A stretch of 64,000 nt of DNA from Sulfobacillus acidophilus DSM 10332 (lineage in GTDB: Bacteria > Bacillota > Sulfobacillia > Sulfobacillales > Sulfobacillaceae). Below are positions 17,023 to 26,625 of this stretch, in pieces. The notes under the pieces are model-generated. The model had not been told where the DNA came from. It worked only from the letters and a program-made list of their open reading frames with translations, and searched no databases. Where the stretch lies: assembly GCA_000237975.1 (NCBI GenBank), contig CP003179.1, forward strand, positions 1,922,001 through 1,986,000, written 5' to 3'. The position numbers and the translations under genes are program-made. Within the stretch, counting starts at the first letter, position 1, and every line of letters begins with the position of its first letter.

Positions 17023-18596
17023 CCGACATCCAGCGCCGCCGATAGAGGCGCGCTATCGGTCACTTTTAGACCGGGGTGACGCTCGAGCACCCGCTCCAAA
17101 TGTCGTTCATCTTCCAACAAAAGGACCGGCCGACCCAGATCGTCTCGCACCAATTTGACCCGATCAAAGCGACCAAATTCCCAACGCGACGGTTCGGCCA
17201 AAACCCAGCGCGCAATCCGATAGGGGAGCGACCGGAGCCGCACGTCCACGCCGTATTCATGGTGCATGCGATATTGAAAGACCTCAAATTGCAGAGGCCC
17301 CACCACCCCTAAATAGACTTGCGGGCCCTGATCGTCCGGACGGAAACGCTGTAGGACACCTTCTTGCACCAGTTGATCCAATCCCCGTTGATATTGCTTG
17401 TGCTTCAGCGTATATTGCAGTTCCACTTCCGCAAAGTGTTCCGGGCTAAACCGCGGAAATCCGATGAATTCCCAACGCGGTTCGGTGGTGACGGTATCGC
17501 CGATATGAAAAATGCCCGGATCGTGAACCCCAATGATATCGCCCGGGTAGGCCCGGTCGACAATATTCCGGTCTTGCGCCAGGAATTGCTGGGGGGCGGA
17601 TAGCCGTAAACGGCGCCCGCTTTGGCGATGGAAAACCTCCAGGTTCCGGTCGAAAACCCCTGAACAGACGCGGATAAACGCCACCCGATCCCGGTGGTTC
17701 GGGTTCATATTGGCTTGGATCTTGAAAACAAAACCGGAAAAGTTCTCGGCGGTAGGATCCACCCAGCCTTGCTCCACCGGCCGCGGCCGAGGACCGGGCG
17801 CTAACCGTAAAAATCCGCGCAAAAACGTTTCGACCCCAAAATTGGCCATGGCGCTGCCAAAATAGACCGCGGTCAGTTCCCCTCGCTGAAAGGCGGCTTC
17901 ATCCCACGATTCGCCGGCTTCGGTCAACAACAGCAAATCTTCTTCCAAGGCGGCCGATTCATCCTCGGTCAATCCCGCCTCGTCTAAGGGAAGGCGGCGA
18001 AACTGACGCGCTTCGCGATCAAATAACTCAAACACGCCTTCGGTCCGGTCATAAAGGCCCCGAAAAATCGCCCCCATGCCAACAGGCCAATTCATCGGGT
18101 ACGTCCGCATGCCTAACTTTTGTTCAATATCTTCGAGGATTTCCCAGGGGGATCGCGCTTCACGATCCAATTTATTGACAAACGTTACGACCGGCATCGC
18201 CCGGCGATGACAGACCTGATAAAGTTTCAACGTCTGCTCTTCCACCCCCTTGGCGCCGTCCAGCACCATGACGACGCTGTCGGCCGCCATTAACGTCCGA
18301 TACGTATCTTCGCTGAAGTCTTGGTGACCCGGCGTATCCAAGAGATTGACCCGAAACCCGTCATATTGAAATTGCAAGACCGTGGATGTGACGGAAATTC
18401 CCCGTTCTTGTTCGATGGCCATCCAGTCGGAACGGGCATGCTGTTGAGCCCGGCGAGCTTTCACGGCTCCCGCTTCGCGAATGGCGCCGCCAAACAGGAG
18501 CAGTTTTTCTGTGAGCGTGGTTTTGCCGGCATCGGGGTGGGAAATAATCGCAAAGGTTCTCCCATTCAAGAGCTCGGCTGGTTCTGCCGTCATCAT
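17019..18596 (-). CDS. prfC: Peptide chain release factor 3 (RF3 GTPase)
   Basis: The 525-residue GTPase recycles RF1/RF2 from terminating ribosomes. All G motifs are present: SHPDAGKTTLTEKLL (G1), SVTSTVLQF (G2), LLDTPGHQDFSEDTYR (G3) and FVNKLDREARSP (G4). The following SPWEILEDIEQKLGM and the RF3 C-terminal domain with PLQFEVFQYRMHHEYGV separate it from EF-G. ATG 18596 (MMTAEP) lies eight bases after GAGGAG. An extended -10 (TGG-TATAAT, minus strand 18642-18650) lies about 45 bases upstream of the start. Confidence 0.95.
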   Translation of the reverse strand: MMTAEPAELLNGRTFAIISHPDAGKTTLTEKLLLFGGAIREAGAVKARRAQQHARSDWMAIEQERGISVTSTVLQFQYDGFRVNLLDTPGHQDFSEDTYRTLMAADSVVMVLDGAKGVEEQTLKLYQVCHRRAMPVVTFVNKLDREARSPWEILEDIEQKLGMRTYPMNWPVGMGAIFRGLYDRTEGVFELFDREARQFRRLPLDEAGLTEDESAALEEDLLLLTEAGESWDEAAFQRGELTAVYFGSAMANFGVETFLRGFLRLAPGPRPRPVEQGWVDPTAENFSGFVFKIQANMNPNHRDRVAFIRVCSGVFDRNLEVFHRQSGRRLRLSAPQQFLAQDRNIVDRAYPGDIIGVHDPGIFHIGDTVTTEPRWEFIGFPRFSPEHFAEVELQYTLKHKQYQRGLDQLVQEGVLQRFRPDDQGPQVYLGVVGPLQFEVFQYRMHHEYGVDVRLRSLPYRIARWVLAEPSRWEFGRFDRVKLVRDDLGRPVLLLEDERHLERVLERHPGLKVTDSAPLSAALDVG

Positions 18597-18641
18597 CGGT
18601 CGACTCCTCTTCGGCTATACACTCGTATTCACTGGTATTTC

Positions 18642-18650
18642 ATTATACCA
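18642..18650 (-). promoter_or_regulatory. Predicted extended -10 promoter for prfC
   Basis: On the minus strand TATAAT (18647-18642) is preceded by TGG, an extended -10. A recognisable -35 is missing. Transcription would begin near 18635 and leave a leader of about 40 bases before prfC. Confidence 0.45.
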
Positions 18651-18744
18651 TCCTTGCGGTTCGGCAAATTCTCCTGTTCGGGCCGACAATCTGCGGTACA
18701 ATAACAACCGGCAGGTGACTGAATAACAGCGAGGTGAGTGAACA

Positions 18745-21456
18745 TTGCCGCAATCTGATCCGTTTCATGCGCGAACGACCGCTCATGTGCACGGGCGCTC
18801 CGTGGTCTACTATCGCTTAGCGGCACTCGACGCGATTGTACCCGGTTCGTTGTCACGCCTTCCCTTCTCCATACGGATATTGTTGGAGGCGTTACTGCGC
18901 CATCTCGACCACTACCAAATCAATCCCGAGGATGTCCAAGCACTGGCGGCGTGGGCCGACCATCCGCAACATGACCGGGAAATTCCGTTTAAACCCGCCC
19001 GCGTCGTGTTACAGGACTTTACCGGAGTACCGGCGGTGGTGGATTTGGCGCTACTCCGCTCAGTGATGAAAGAGCACGGAGGCGATCCCAAAAAGATTAA
19101 CCCGTTGGTCCCCGTTGATTTGGTGATTGACCATTCGGTGCAAGTGGATCGTTTCGGTACCCCCGACGCCCTGATTTACAACATGGACCGCGAATTTGAG
19201 CGCAATCAAGAGCGCTATCGCTTCCTGAAATGGGCTCAGTCCTCTTTTAACAATTTCCGTGTGGTTCCCCCCGCGACCGGAATCGTCCACCAAGTGAACC
19301 TCGAGTACCTGGCCCAAGTCGTGCATGCCCGTCCCACCGAAGAGGGACTGACCGCCCTCTATCCCGATACCGTTGTCGGTACCGACTCCCATACGACGAT
19401 GATTAACGGTTTAGGCGTGCTGGGCTGGGGTGTGGGCGGGATTGAGGCCGAAGCGACTATGTTGGGCCAACCGCTGTACTTTTTGACGCCGAAAGTCGTA
19501 GGATTCAAGCTCACCGGACAACTACCGGCGGGCGCCACCGCCACCGATCTCGCCTTAACGGTAACCCAGCGCCTCCGTCAACATGGGGTGGTGGGTAAAT
19601 TTGTCGAGTTTTTTGGGCCTGGACTTCGGCACATGAGCCTGGCGGACCGGGCGACCGTCGCCAACATGGCCCCCGAATACGGTGCCACCATGGGCTTTTT
19701 CCCCGTGGACGAGGAAACTCTCCGGTATCTCCGGGAAACCGGACGGGATGCCGAACATGTGGCATTGGTCGAATGGTACCTGAAGGAACAAGGATTGTTC
19801 CGAACCGAAGACACCCCGGACCCCGTTTATAGTGAGGTTCTGGAGTTAGATCTGGGGTCGATCGAACCCAGTCTGGCCGGGCCGAAACGCCCACAAGACC
19901 GGGTCGCCTTAAGTCAAATGAAGGCCCGCTTTGAAGAAGCGCTCACCCAGCCGGTCAAGGAACGCGGATTCGGTCTCGACCCGGCCGATCGGGAGCGGTC
20001 GGCTACCGTGACCTATGCCGACGGGACAAAAGAAACCTTGCACCACGGCAGCGTCGTCATCGCGGCCATCACCAGTTGTACGAACACCTCCAATCCCTCC
20101 GTCATGCTGGGAGCCGGTATCTTGGCCAAAAAAGCGGCCGAGCGGGGATTAAAGCCGCCTCGTTATGTGAAAACCAGTTTAGCCCCCGGTTCGCGTGTGG
20201 TGCACGCCTACTTGGAAGAAGCCGGCCTACTGCCTTATTTAGAGCAATTGGGCTTCAATATTGTGGGATACGGGTGCACCACCTGTATCGGAAACAGCGG
20301 GCCCCTACCGGACGAAGTGTCGGAAGCCATTCAATCCGGCGATTTGACCGTATCCGCGGTCTTGAGCGGAAACCGGAACTTTGAGGGACGCATCCATGCG
20401 TTAGTCAAAGCCAATTATCTCGCCTCTCCCCCGCTGGTTGTCGCCTATGCGTTGGCCGGCAGGGTGGACATTGACTGGGAACGGGATCCCGTCGGGACCG
20501 ACGCCCACGGCCAACCGGTCTATTTACGGGATATTTGGCCGACCCCGGACGAACTCCGGCAGGTCATGGAAAGCGCCATTCGGCCGGAACTTTTCCGTGA
20601 GCAATATCAAAAAGTCTTTGACGCGAATCCTCGATGGAACGCGTTGGAAGCGCCAACCGGGGACCTCTATGCGTGGGATCCGGCATCGACGTATATTCAA
20701 GAGCCGCCCTATTTCGACGGGTGGACACCGGACCGAAAATCCGTGCGTCCGATTGAAAACGCGCGGGTCTTGGCGCTATTGGGCGACTCGGTGACCACCG
20801 ACCATATTTCTCCGGCCGGCAACATTGCCGTCAACAGTCCGGCAGGGCGGTATCTCAAAGACCACGGCGTGGATCCCAAGGACTTTAACAGCTACGGCGC
20901 CCGACGCGGCAACCACGAAGTCATGGTGCGGGGAACGTTTGCTAACATTCGTATTCGGAACTTGATGTTGCCGGGCACCGAAGGCGGTTTGTCGGTCCAT
21001 TATCCCGATGGGCAAACCGGCACCATTTATGACGTATCGGTCCAATACCAAGCGGAACATACGCCTCTCGTCGTGCTGGCCGGCAAGGAATACGGCACCG
21101 GCTCGTCACGAGATTGGGCCGCGAAAGGTCCCTATTTATTAGGCGTCAAAGCGGTCATCGCGGAAAGCTATGAGCGTATTCACCGCAGTAATCTGGTGGG
21201 CATGGGAATTTTGCCGCTTGAATTTATGCCGGGTCAAAACGCCCAAACTCTCGGATTGACGGGTGACGAGACCTATACCATTCAGGTGACCGAGTCCCTT
21301 GACGCCGGCCAGACGATTGCGGTAACGGCCACCCGGCCCAACGGGGAGACGGTGCGGTTTGACACCAAAGCGCGGCTGGATACCGCGGTTGACGTCGACT
21401 ACTACCGTAACGGCGGGATTTTACAAACGGTTCTAGGTCATATTCTCAAGGATTAA
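18745..21456 (+). CDS. acnA: Aconitate hydratase (AcnA type)
   Basis: The 903-residue [4Fe-4S] enzyme interconverts citrate and isocitrate in the TCA cycle. Cluster ligands are the Cys in [15 protein letters not shown] and the pair in [14 protein letters not shown]. Substrate-binding segments include [22 protein letters not shown] and the swivel-domain [13 protein letters not shown]. The length is normal for AcnA. The start is TTG 18745 (MPQSDPF after initiation) behind GAGGTGAG; no in-frame ATG is better placed. A TACAAT at 18697-18702 may be its -10. The stop overlaps by 11 bp the convergent DMT gene. Confidence 0.96.
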   Translation: MPQSDPFHARTTAHVHGRSVVYYRLAALDAIVPGSLSRLPFSIRILLEALLRHLDHYQINPEDVQALAAWADHPQHDREIPFKPARVVLQDFTGVPAVVDLALLRSVMKEHGGDPKKINPLVPVDLVIDHSVQVDRFGTPDALIYNMDREFERNQERYRFLKWAQSSFNNFRVVPPATGIVHQVNLEYLAQVVHARPTEEGLTALYPDTVVGTDSHTTMINGLGVLGWGVGGIEAEATMLGQPLYFLTPKVVGFKLTGQLPAGATATDLALTVTQRLRQHGVVGKFVEFFGPGLRHMSLADRATVANMAPEYGATMGFFPVDEETLRYLRETGRDAEHVALVEWYLKEQGLFRTEDTPDPVYSEVLELDLGSIEPSLAGPKRPQDRVALSQMKARFEEALTQPVKERGFGLDPADRERSATVTYADGTKETLHHGSVVIAAITSCTNTSNPSVMLGAGILAKKAAERGLKPPRYVKTSLAPGSRVVHAYLEEAGLLPYLEQLGFNIVGYGCTTCIGNSGPLPDEVSEAIQSGDLTVSAVLSGNRNFEGRIHALVKANYLASPPLVVAYALAGRVDIDWERDPVGTDAHGQPVYLRDIWPTPDELRQVMESAIRPELFREQYQKVFDANPRWNALEAPTGDLYAWDPASTYIQEPPYFDGWTPDRKSVRPIENARVLALLGDSVTTDHISPAGNIAVNSPAGRYLKDHGVDPKDFNSYGARRGNHEVMVRGTFANIRIRNLMLPGTEGGLSVHYPDGQTGTIYDVSVQYQAEHTPLVVLAGKEYGTGSSRDWAAKGPYLLGVKAVIAESYERIHRSNLVGMGILPLEFMPGQNAQTLGLTGDETYTIQVTESLDAGQTIAVTATRPNGETVRFDTKARLDTAVDVDYYRNGGILQTVLGHILKD

Positions 21457-22468
21457 CCGACGAATCCTCCCCATCGCCCCGGTTCCCCACGGGCCGGGGC
21501 GATGGCGTCTTTTGCGCCCATTGGCTGACGATAACGCCGGCGACAATCAGCACGCCCCCGATCACAAGCGACGGGTCGACCGCTTCGTGTAAGAATAATG
21601 CGGCCAATATCGTGCCGCTCAACGGTTGAAAGAAAAAAAACACCCCGCCGGTCGCCGGATCGACTTGCCGAAGGCCGTAACTCCATAACCAAAACGCCAG
21701 CGCGGTCGATAAAACGCCAACGTAAAGGACGCCAAGCCAAAAAGCCTGGGACTGCCACACGCCGGCCGACACCGTCGGCAGGCTAACCCAAGCGGCAGGC
21801 GTAATCAGGACCCACGCGATTCCGATGGCATAAGCCGTGACCCGGGTGGTGGAAATCGTCGGCGGCATATAGCCAACCCATACCGACATTAACGCCCAGG
21901 TGAGCGCGGCCGCCACCAAAATGCCGGAGCCCCAGGTAATGCGTGCGGCACCCTGCCAGGGGACCACCAGCAAAACGCCAAGGGTCGCCAACCCCACCGC
22001 CGTGATTTTGGCCGCCGTCATTCCTTCATGATAAAGAAGCCGGGCAAACAACACCATAAAGGCCGGGGTCGCCGCGGTAATCACCGATCCCAACGTGGCC
22101 GTCGAAAGGGCGGTACCCCAGAACTGGGCGCCAATGGACAGCACGTAACCCATGACCCCCACCCTTAAAGCCCACTTCAGCGTGTCCCGATCGAACTGGA
22201 GCTGACGGCGAGCAATCAAGCCCCCGAGCATGACCACCGATGCGATGCCATATCGCAACCACATTAAGAGCACCGGCGAAACCGCCGTCAAAAGTTCTTT
22301 GCTGACCACATACATGCCGCCCCAAATCGTGGCCGCCGCGGCCAACGCGATCATCCCGCCCAGACGCTGAATAATGCTCCCCCCTGTCCGTCCCGCCGGA
22401 TCATATCCTTTCACGCTATCATCGCAAAAAGATGACGCCGGAACTAGCCCCCTGGACACGCACTCCAC
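21446..22468 (-). CDS. EamA/DMT-family metabolite exporter
   Basis: Up to 340 residues with ten membrane helices in two EamA repeats. The first starts [22 protein letters not shown]; the second contains [15 protein letters not shown] and [19 protein letters not shown], a strong DMT signature. Likely cargo are amino acids or related metabolites. The start is unclear: GTG 22468 and GTG 22414 lack ribosome binding sites, and ATG 22354 lies at the first helix. The first 18-38 residues should be treated as provisional. It is divergent from the sensor kinase gene. Confidence 0.8.
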   Translation of the reverse strand: MECVSRGLVPASSFCDDSVKGYDPAGRTGGSIIQRLGGMIALAAAATIWGGMYVVSKELLTAVSPVLLMWLRYGIASVVMLGGLIARRQLQFDRDTLKWALRVGVMGYVLSIGAQFWGTALSTATLGSVITAATPAFMVLFARLLYHEGMTAAKITAVGLATLGVLLVVPWQGAARITWGSGILVAAALTWALMSVWVGYMPPTISTTRVTAYAIGIAWVLITPAAWVSLPTVSAGVWQSQAFWLGVLYVGVLSTALAFWLWSYGLRQVDPATGGVFFFFQPLSGTILAALFLHEAVDPSLVIGGVLIVAGVIVSQWAQKTPSPRPVGNRGDGEDSSVNP

Positions 22469-22549
22469 TTTTTGACAAGAGAGAAGAACCTATGATTTAC
22501 TAAATGCAATGATATAGTATCCGATGGATGACTTTTAGGAGGAAGCCTC

Positions 22550-24145
22550 ATGGTGCGGGAAGGTGCTCCGATTCGCGTCTTCACCATTGATGACTATGAC
22601 CCGATCCGTCAACATGTGGCCAAATTGGTCTCCGAACAACCGGACATGGTCTGGGTCGGCGAAGCAGCCTCCGTGGCTGATGCGCAGGTAAAACTGCTGG
22701 CCACCGACGCCGACGTGATTTTAGTGGATGCCCGGTTGCCGGACGGCTCCGGAATCGGCTTAACCGAGTGGATTCATCAACGCTGGCCGGAACGGGCCAT
22801 TTTGATTTTAACCGGATCCATCGACGAAGAGGTCGTCTACCAAGGTGTTATTAAAGGAGCCAACGGCTTCTTGTTTAAGCAGGCCCGGGGACGGGAAATC
22901 TTGGCCGCCATTCGCCAATTAGCGACCGGGCATGTGGTATTTGACCCGCAATTGGCGCCTCGGCTGTTAACCCGGCTGCGAACCTTGGCCGCGTCGGAAG
23001 AGGCGTACCGAGGGCGGGACAGCTATCGCCAACGCATATCCCAAATCTATCACGGCTTAGCCGACCTGGCGACGTTATCGGCGATCGACGACATGTTTCA
23101 GAAATTGGTGGAGCTGGCGCGGGGGGTAACCGACGCCCGGTATGCCGCCTTCGCCGTGCTGAATCCGGATGAAAGTATTGCGCAATTCATTACGGCCGGA
23201 TTAGATCGGGAAGCCGCCCGCCACTTGGGTTCATTACCGCGCGGCCGGGGCCTTTTGGGGGAAGTGATTCGGACCCGTCGGCCTTTAAGGGTCGACGACA
23301 TTCGGTCCCATCACGCGTCGGCCGGATGGCCGGCCGGTCATCCGAGCATGACAAGTTTTCTTGGCGTGCCGTTGATCTTTCAAAATCAAGTCGTCGGCCA
23401 TCTTTATGTGACAGACAAATATGATCCGCCTTTTACGGAAGAAGACGAAGAGTTACTGGGCTTTTTGGCCAGTTTAGCGGCGGTGCTCATCCACAATGCT
23501 CGGTTAAGCCGCGATGTGGAACACTTGGCCATTGTCGAAGAACGCCAACGCATCGGTATGAACCTGCATGACGGGACGTTGCAGGCCATTTACGCCGTCT
23601 TGTTGGGTCTCGATACGGTGTTGGAGGAACTGCCCGAGGGGATGGAGCCCATTGCCGATACGATTAATCAGTTGGCCGAGCGACTGAAGGAAACGACCGA
23701 AGACATCCGCCGCTATATTCTGGACTTGAAGTCGGATCAATTGCCTTTTCCGCAAGCCGTGGATCGTTTGCTGCGTCAATTGCATTTAGACACCATCGCC
23801 CACGTTCACACCGCCGATACCTCCTATAGCGAGCTTCCCGGGGAAACGCTCGAACACCTTTTGCGGATTTTACAAGAATCCCTCAGCAATATCGCCCGCC
23901 ATGCCCAAGCCACTCGTGTCGATATCACGTGGCGTCGGATTGGGCAAGATTTTCAGCTCGTCATAGAAGATGACGGGATCGGTTTTGATCCGGATATCCC
24001 TTCCCCGCCGGGCCATCATGGCCGCCAGCATCTTTTAGAACGGGCCGAACGCATTCGAGGCCAACTGTTGATACACAGTCGGCCGCATGAAGGCACTTGC
24101 ATAGAACTCATCGCGCCCTTTTCCCGTAGTTTGTCACGGTCCTGA
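22550..24145 (+). CDS. Receiver-GAF-histidine kinase hybrid (NarX/DegS-type transmitter)
   Basis: Three modules are fused in 531 residues. An N-terminal receiver (about 8-125) has acidic pair Asp14/15, phospho-acceptor Asp60 in ILVDARLPDGSG and Lys in GFLFKQARG. A GAF domain (about 170-315) contains LNPDESIAQFITAGLD and FLGVPLIFQNQVVGHLYVT. A HisKA_3 transmitter has His340 in ERQRIGMNLHDGTLQAIY. The HATPase part has LQESLSNIARHAQ and EDDGIGFDPD. There are no membrane segments and no DNA-binding domain. Typical hybrids place the receiver last; here it comes first, so the kinase may be controlled by phosphorylation from another kinase as well as by a GAF ligand. No cognate regulator gene is nearby. 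Ribosome binding site AGGAGG. Confidence 0.88.
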   Translation: MVREGAPIRVFTIDDYDPIRQHVAKLVSEQPDMVWVGEAASVADAQVKLLATDADVILVDARLPDGSGIGLTEWIHQRWPERAILILTGSIDEEVVYQGVIKGANGFLFKQARGREILAAIRQLATGHVVFDPQLAPRLLTRLRTLAASEEAYRGRDSYRQRISQIYHGLADLATLSAIDDMFQKLVELARGVTDARYAAFAVLNPDESIAQFITAGLDREAARHLGSLPRGRGLLGEVIRTRRPLRVDDIRSHHASAGWPAGHPSMTSFLGVPLIFQNQVVGHLYVTDKYDPPFTEEDEELLGFLASLAAVLIHNARLSRDVEHLAIVEERQRIGMNLHDGTLQAIYAVLLGLDTVLEELPEGMEPIADTINQLAERLKETTEDIRRYILDLKSDQLPFPQAVDRLLRQLHLDTIAHVHTADTSYSELPGETLEHLLRILQESLSNIARHAQATRVDITWRRIGQDFQLVIEDDGIGFDPDIPSPPGHHGRQHLLERAERIRGQLLIHSRPHEGTCIELIAPFSRSLSRS

Positions 24146-24618
24146 AGCCTACGGCGAGACAATGAATCCAAAAACCGTTTTTTCGAAACGTGAATACCCT
24201 CCCCCTAACATAGCGGGTGGTCCCGTTTGAGGCTTGAGGGCTTTGATGGATAAGCGCCTATTTCTTTCGATACCGAAGCGCGATTCGCCGGGTGCTTGAC
24301 GGTCTCAAAAATCGCGTAGAATAACTCATGAATCGTAGGTGAACAAAAGCTTGGGGCATGGGGTGCCCGAGGGCTTTTATCGTCCGACACGGTCATCGGC
24401 GACGCGGTCTTTGAGCGCATCGGCCATCATCGACCGGAAAATATAACTCCTTGCCGCCTACGGTACAACAGAATGGTAATCCCCCAGGGGCACCTGGTGG
24501 CCGTGGTCGGATACCGGATAGGTTACACGAAAAACATCTGTCGTCTAGGCCTCCAAGCTCCATCAGCCGACTCGCGTCATTGAGGTTAGACAGCCCTAAT
24601 CGAGTCAAGGAGAAAGCC
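24146..24618. other. 473-bp gene-free stretch between the sensor kinase and an MFS gene
   Basis: Only short open frames without recognisable domains are present. The stretch holds a terminator-like hairpin (24345-24378). A possible weak promoter (TTGACG 24296-24301 with TAGAAT 24317-24322, spacing 15) precedes that hairpin. The last bases form the AAGGAG site of the MFS gene. It may be decayed sequence, but I could not match it to any transposase or other gene. Confidence 0.4.
24345..24378. terminator. Terminator-like hairpin
   Basis: AAAAGC (24345-24350) faces GCTTTT (24373-24378), and inside them GGGCA faces TGCCC. The outer arms give an A-run and a T-run, so it could stop transcription in either direction. 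It lies 200 bases after the sensor kinase stop. Confidence 0.45.
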
Positions 24619-25797
24619 ATGAATAATTTCTTTCTCTTCATCGGCAGCGAATTTACCTCATCCGTAGGGAATGGTGTTTACCGGGTGGCCTTGAACTGGG
24701 CATTGGTTACGCGGTATGATTCGGCTCGCGTTCTGGCCCTTGTCCAGTTTCTCAGTCTTCTATTTGGCGCCGTCGTTCAATGGCGATCCGGCAATCTCAT
24801 TGACCGCTATCACGGAAAACGCGTGTTGGTGACCATTGATTTCGTGTTGGGTCTCGTTGCCGCCGGATTGTCCTGGCTGGCTTTAAATCGGCCCGACGAA
24901 TATCCGCCGTTACTGTCACTATTCTTCATCATGACCCTGGGGGCTATTGGAGCCGCGGTTGAACCCGCGTTTTTTTCCATGATGACCACGGTGCGACAAC
25001 GCCCGGCCAACACGACGGCTAATTCATGGATGTTGGGGAGTTATGCGGTCAGTGGCATTCTAGGACCGGTTTTTGGGGGAATTCTTATCCAGGCATCCGG
25101 GGTATGGATGGGATTCGCCGTTGACGCACTCAGTTTTTTCATCGGTGCCGCCCTCATGACACGAGTCGCGGTAGACGTGGGTAGCGAACGCCACGAGAAA
25201 AACCTCTACACCGGGCAAAACCCCTGGCTCTGGACGTGGAGAGCGGTGGTTGTTCGCCGAATTTTTACGTTTGAGGCATTTGCCAACCTGGCCGTCGCGA
25301 CGTTTATGATCGGCTTGCCCCTTATTGTCTCCCATATTCCCAACGCGGGAGCTTTAGGACTCGGGTTTTTCTACGGATCTTTTTACCTGGGAGTCTTTAC
25401 CGCAACCGTGATAGTGCCTCGATGGGCACAAAAGATTCCTCAAGCGGCTGTCGCTTATTCCAGTCCCTTTGCTATAGTTCTAGGAATGTTCCTAGCCTTA
25501 TACGGCCATCATGTCGGCCTGGCGGTGACCGGTGTCTTCTTAACCGGATTCGGATTACCGTGGATAGATGTTTTGACCCGTGGGGCGGTCCTGGAATCGG
25601 TGCCCCAGCACCTTTTGGGCCGCATCACGGCGGTTGGAAGCGTCGTGAGCACAGTGTCTAAACTTATTGCTCTGGCGATGATAGCCGCTTGGGGCGCATT
25701 AGACCCGATTTGGGTGATGCTGGCTAGCGCATGGTTGGCATTTTCGGCATATTTGTTGACAACGAGTAGAACCTCTCATGGGTCTGTTTCATTTTGA
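24619..25797 (+). CDS. MFS transporter (EntS/MFS_3-like)
   Basis: ATG 24619 follows AAGGAG; an open frame runs further upstream but lacks a site. The 392-residue protein has 12 spans. MNNFFLFIGSEFTSSVGNGVYRVAL, the loop RSGNLIDRYHGKRVL and the central EPAFFSMMTTVRQRPANTTANSWM region are typical of the MFS_3/enterobactin-exporter-like group, many of which export antibiotics or siderophores. It is isolated from other genes, next to a broken toxin-antitoxin locus, and looks like part of an accessory patch. Substrate unknown. Confidence 0.75.
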   Translation: MNNFFLFIGSEFTSSVGNGVYRVALNWALVTRYDSARVLALVQFLSLLFGAVVQWRSGNLIDRYHGKRVLVTIDFVLGLVAAGLSWLALNRPDEYPPLLSLFFIMTLGAIGAAVEPAFFSMMTTVRQRPANTTANSWMLGSYAVSGILGPVFGGILIQASGVWMGFAVDALSFFIGAALMTRVAVDVGSERHEKNLYTGQNPWLWTWRAVVVRRIFTFEAFANLAVATFMIGLPLIVSHIPNAGALGLGFFYGSFYLGVFTATVIVPRWAQKIPQAAVAYSSPFAIVLGMFLALYGHHVGLAVTGVFLTGFGLPWIDVLTRGAVLESVPQHLLGRITAVGSVVSTVSKLIALAMIAAWGALDPIWVMLASAWLAFSAYLLTTSRTSHGSVSF

Positions 25798-25899
25798 GCC
25801 GCCAAACCCGGTTACTCTGACCGCTCGCATTAATCGTCATTGATCCTTTCCCGTCATCACATTTCTGGTTGGCCAAGGCAACCATGACCCCGTTCAAAA

Positions 25900-26134
25900 A
25901 GTCGTACGGCTAGTGGTTGTCGGCCACCTTTTAGTTCGAACACCCGCGGATTCCTGGTTATACCGAGATACCCTTGCGGCATCAGACATTAAGAGCCTCT
26001 AGCCAAAGACCACGATAGACTCGAACGCGGGGCCAATCCATTAATCTTCAACTGCCGCGCTCTGATTGGCAATAGGTAATACGCGGGGAATTCATGAGGT
26101 ACCATAAGTCGATAGGGGTATCCAGTAACAACAT
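25900..26134 (-). pseudogene. Decayed PIN-domain (VapC-like) toxin
   Basis: Directly after the antitoxin, ATG 26134 (GAGG 10 bases upstream) opens MLLLDTPIDLWYLMNSPRI, close to the PIN-toxin opening MLLLDTHIWLWYL. The frame meets TGA at 26048-26050 after only 28 residues. Weak echoes of the family continue in other frames (ARQL; an SLW-like stretch near 26000; GVRTKRW near 25930), as expected after frameshifts. The conserved His/Trp after LLLDT are changed to Pro/Asp. I read this as a dead toxin; the far boundary is approximate. Confidence 0.55.
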
Positions 26135-26160
26135 CAGTCGCTGACCTCTTCACAACTCGA

Positions 26161-26376
26161 CTACACTTCGTCAGACAATGGCGCATCAAAATCATCGGAT
26201 ATTTGGATCTTTCCACGTAATACGCCGGGTGTGCGAATTGGACGGGAAAGCGTTACGGGGACCAGTCGTGCTATGGGTTTGCCGGACTTGGCAATTGTAC
26301 CTTCCTCGCCACGACTCACCTCATCAAGAAGCCGCGAAAGATGGGTTTGGGCCTCATAGATGTTTACGCATTTCAT
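26161..26376 (-). CDS. Phd/YefM-family antitoxin
   Basis: The 71-residue protein starts MKCVNIYEAQTHLSRLLDEV and continues RGEEGTIAKSGKPIARLVPV, the standard Phd/YefM DNA-binding fold. It ends in FDAPLSDEV, the toxin-wrapping tail seen in antitoxins paired with PIN toxins. AAGGGG lies just before ATG 26376. The inverted repeat GTCAT-TCGG-ATGAC (26411-26424), 35-48 bases upstream, is a candidate autoregulatory operator. The toxin that should follow is broken, so this antitoxin is an orphan here. Confidence 0.8.
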   Translation of the reverse strand: MKCVNIYEAQTHLSRLLDEVSRGEEGTIAKSGKPIARLVPVTLSRPIRTPGVLRGKIQISDDFDAPLSDEV

Positions 26377-26570
26377 GCGATTTACCCCTTTTTAGGCTTA
26401 GTTTAATTTAGTCATTCGGATGACATCAATGACAAAGGCGCCCCTTCTCTTTAACGGATTTTCCTCTTAGATGCGTCGCGAATTGCGGGATTGTATCATC
26501 GGGCAGTGCGGCGATTGGCCATCTGGGCGGAATCGGTGCCCGGGCCTAACCCTAATAGCCGAAAGTATAG
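26377..26570. other. Non-coding stretch upstream of the orphan antitoxin
   Basis: It contains the candidate operator at 26411-26424 and no open frame with recognisable content. It ends at the nrdJ terminator hairpin. Confidence 0.35.
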
Positions 26571-26598
26571 GGGGAATATGTGAGAGCACATATTCCCC
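26571..26598 (-). terminator. Terminator hairpin of the nrdR-nrdJ operon
   Basis: GGGGAATATGTG (26571-26582) and CACATATTCCCC (26587-26598) form a perfect 12-bp stem with the loop AGAG, 27 bases after the nrdJ stop. The T-run after it is weak on the minus strand (CTATACTTTC), but position and perfect pairing support termination or mRNA 3'-end protection. Confidence 0.7.
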
Positions 26599-26625
26599 AT
26601 GATTGGTTGGCTCAGTTCCCGCGGT

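Noticed and set aside
22472-22518. Promoter of the sensor kinase from TTGACA at 22472
   Set aside because: TATGAT is only 13 bases away and the other candidates are 21 or more; no acceptable spacing.
24146-24618. Remnant transposase upstream of the MFS gene
   Set aside because: No catalytic motif, terminal inverted repeats or target duplication could be found by eye.
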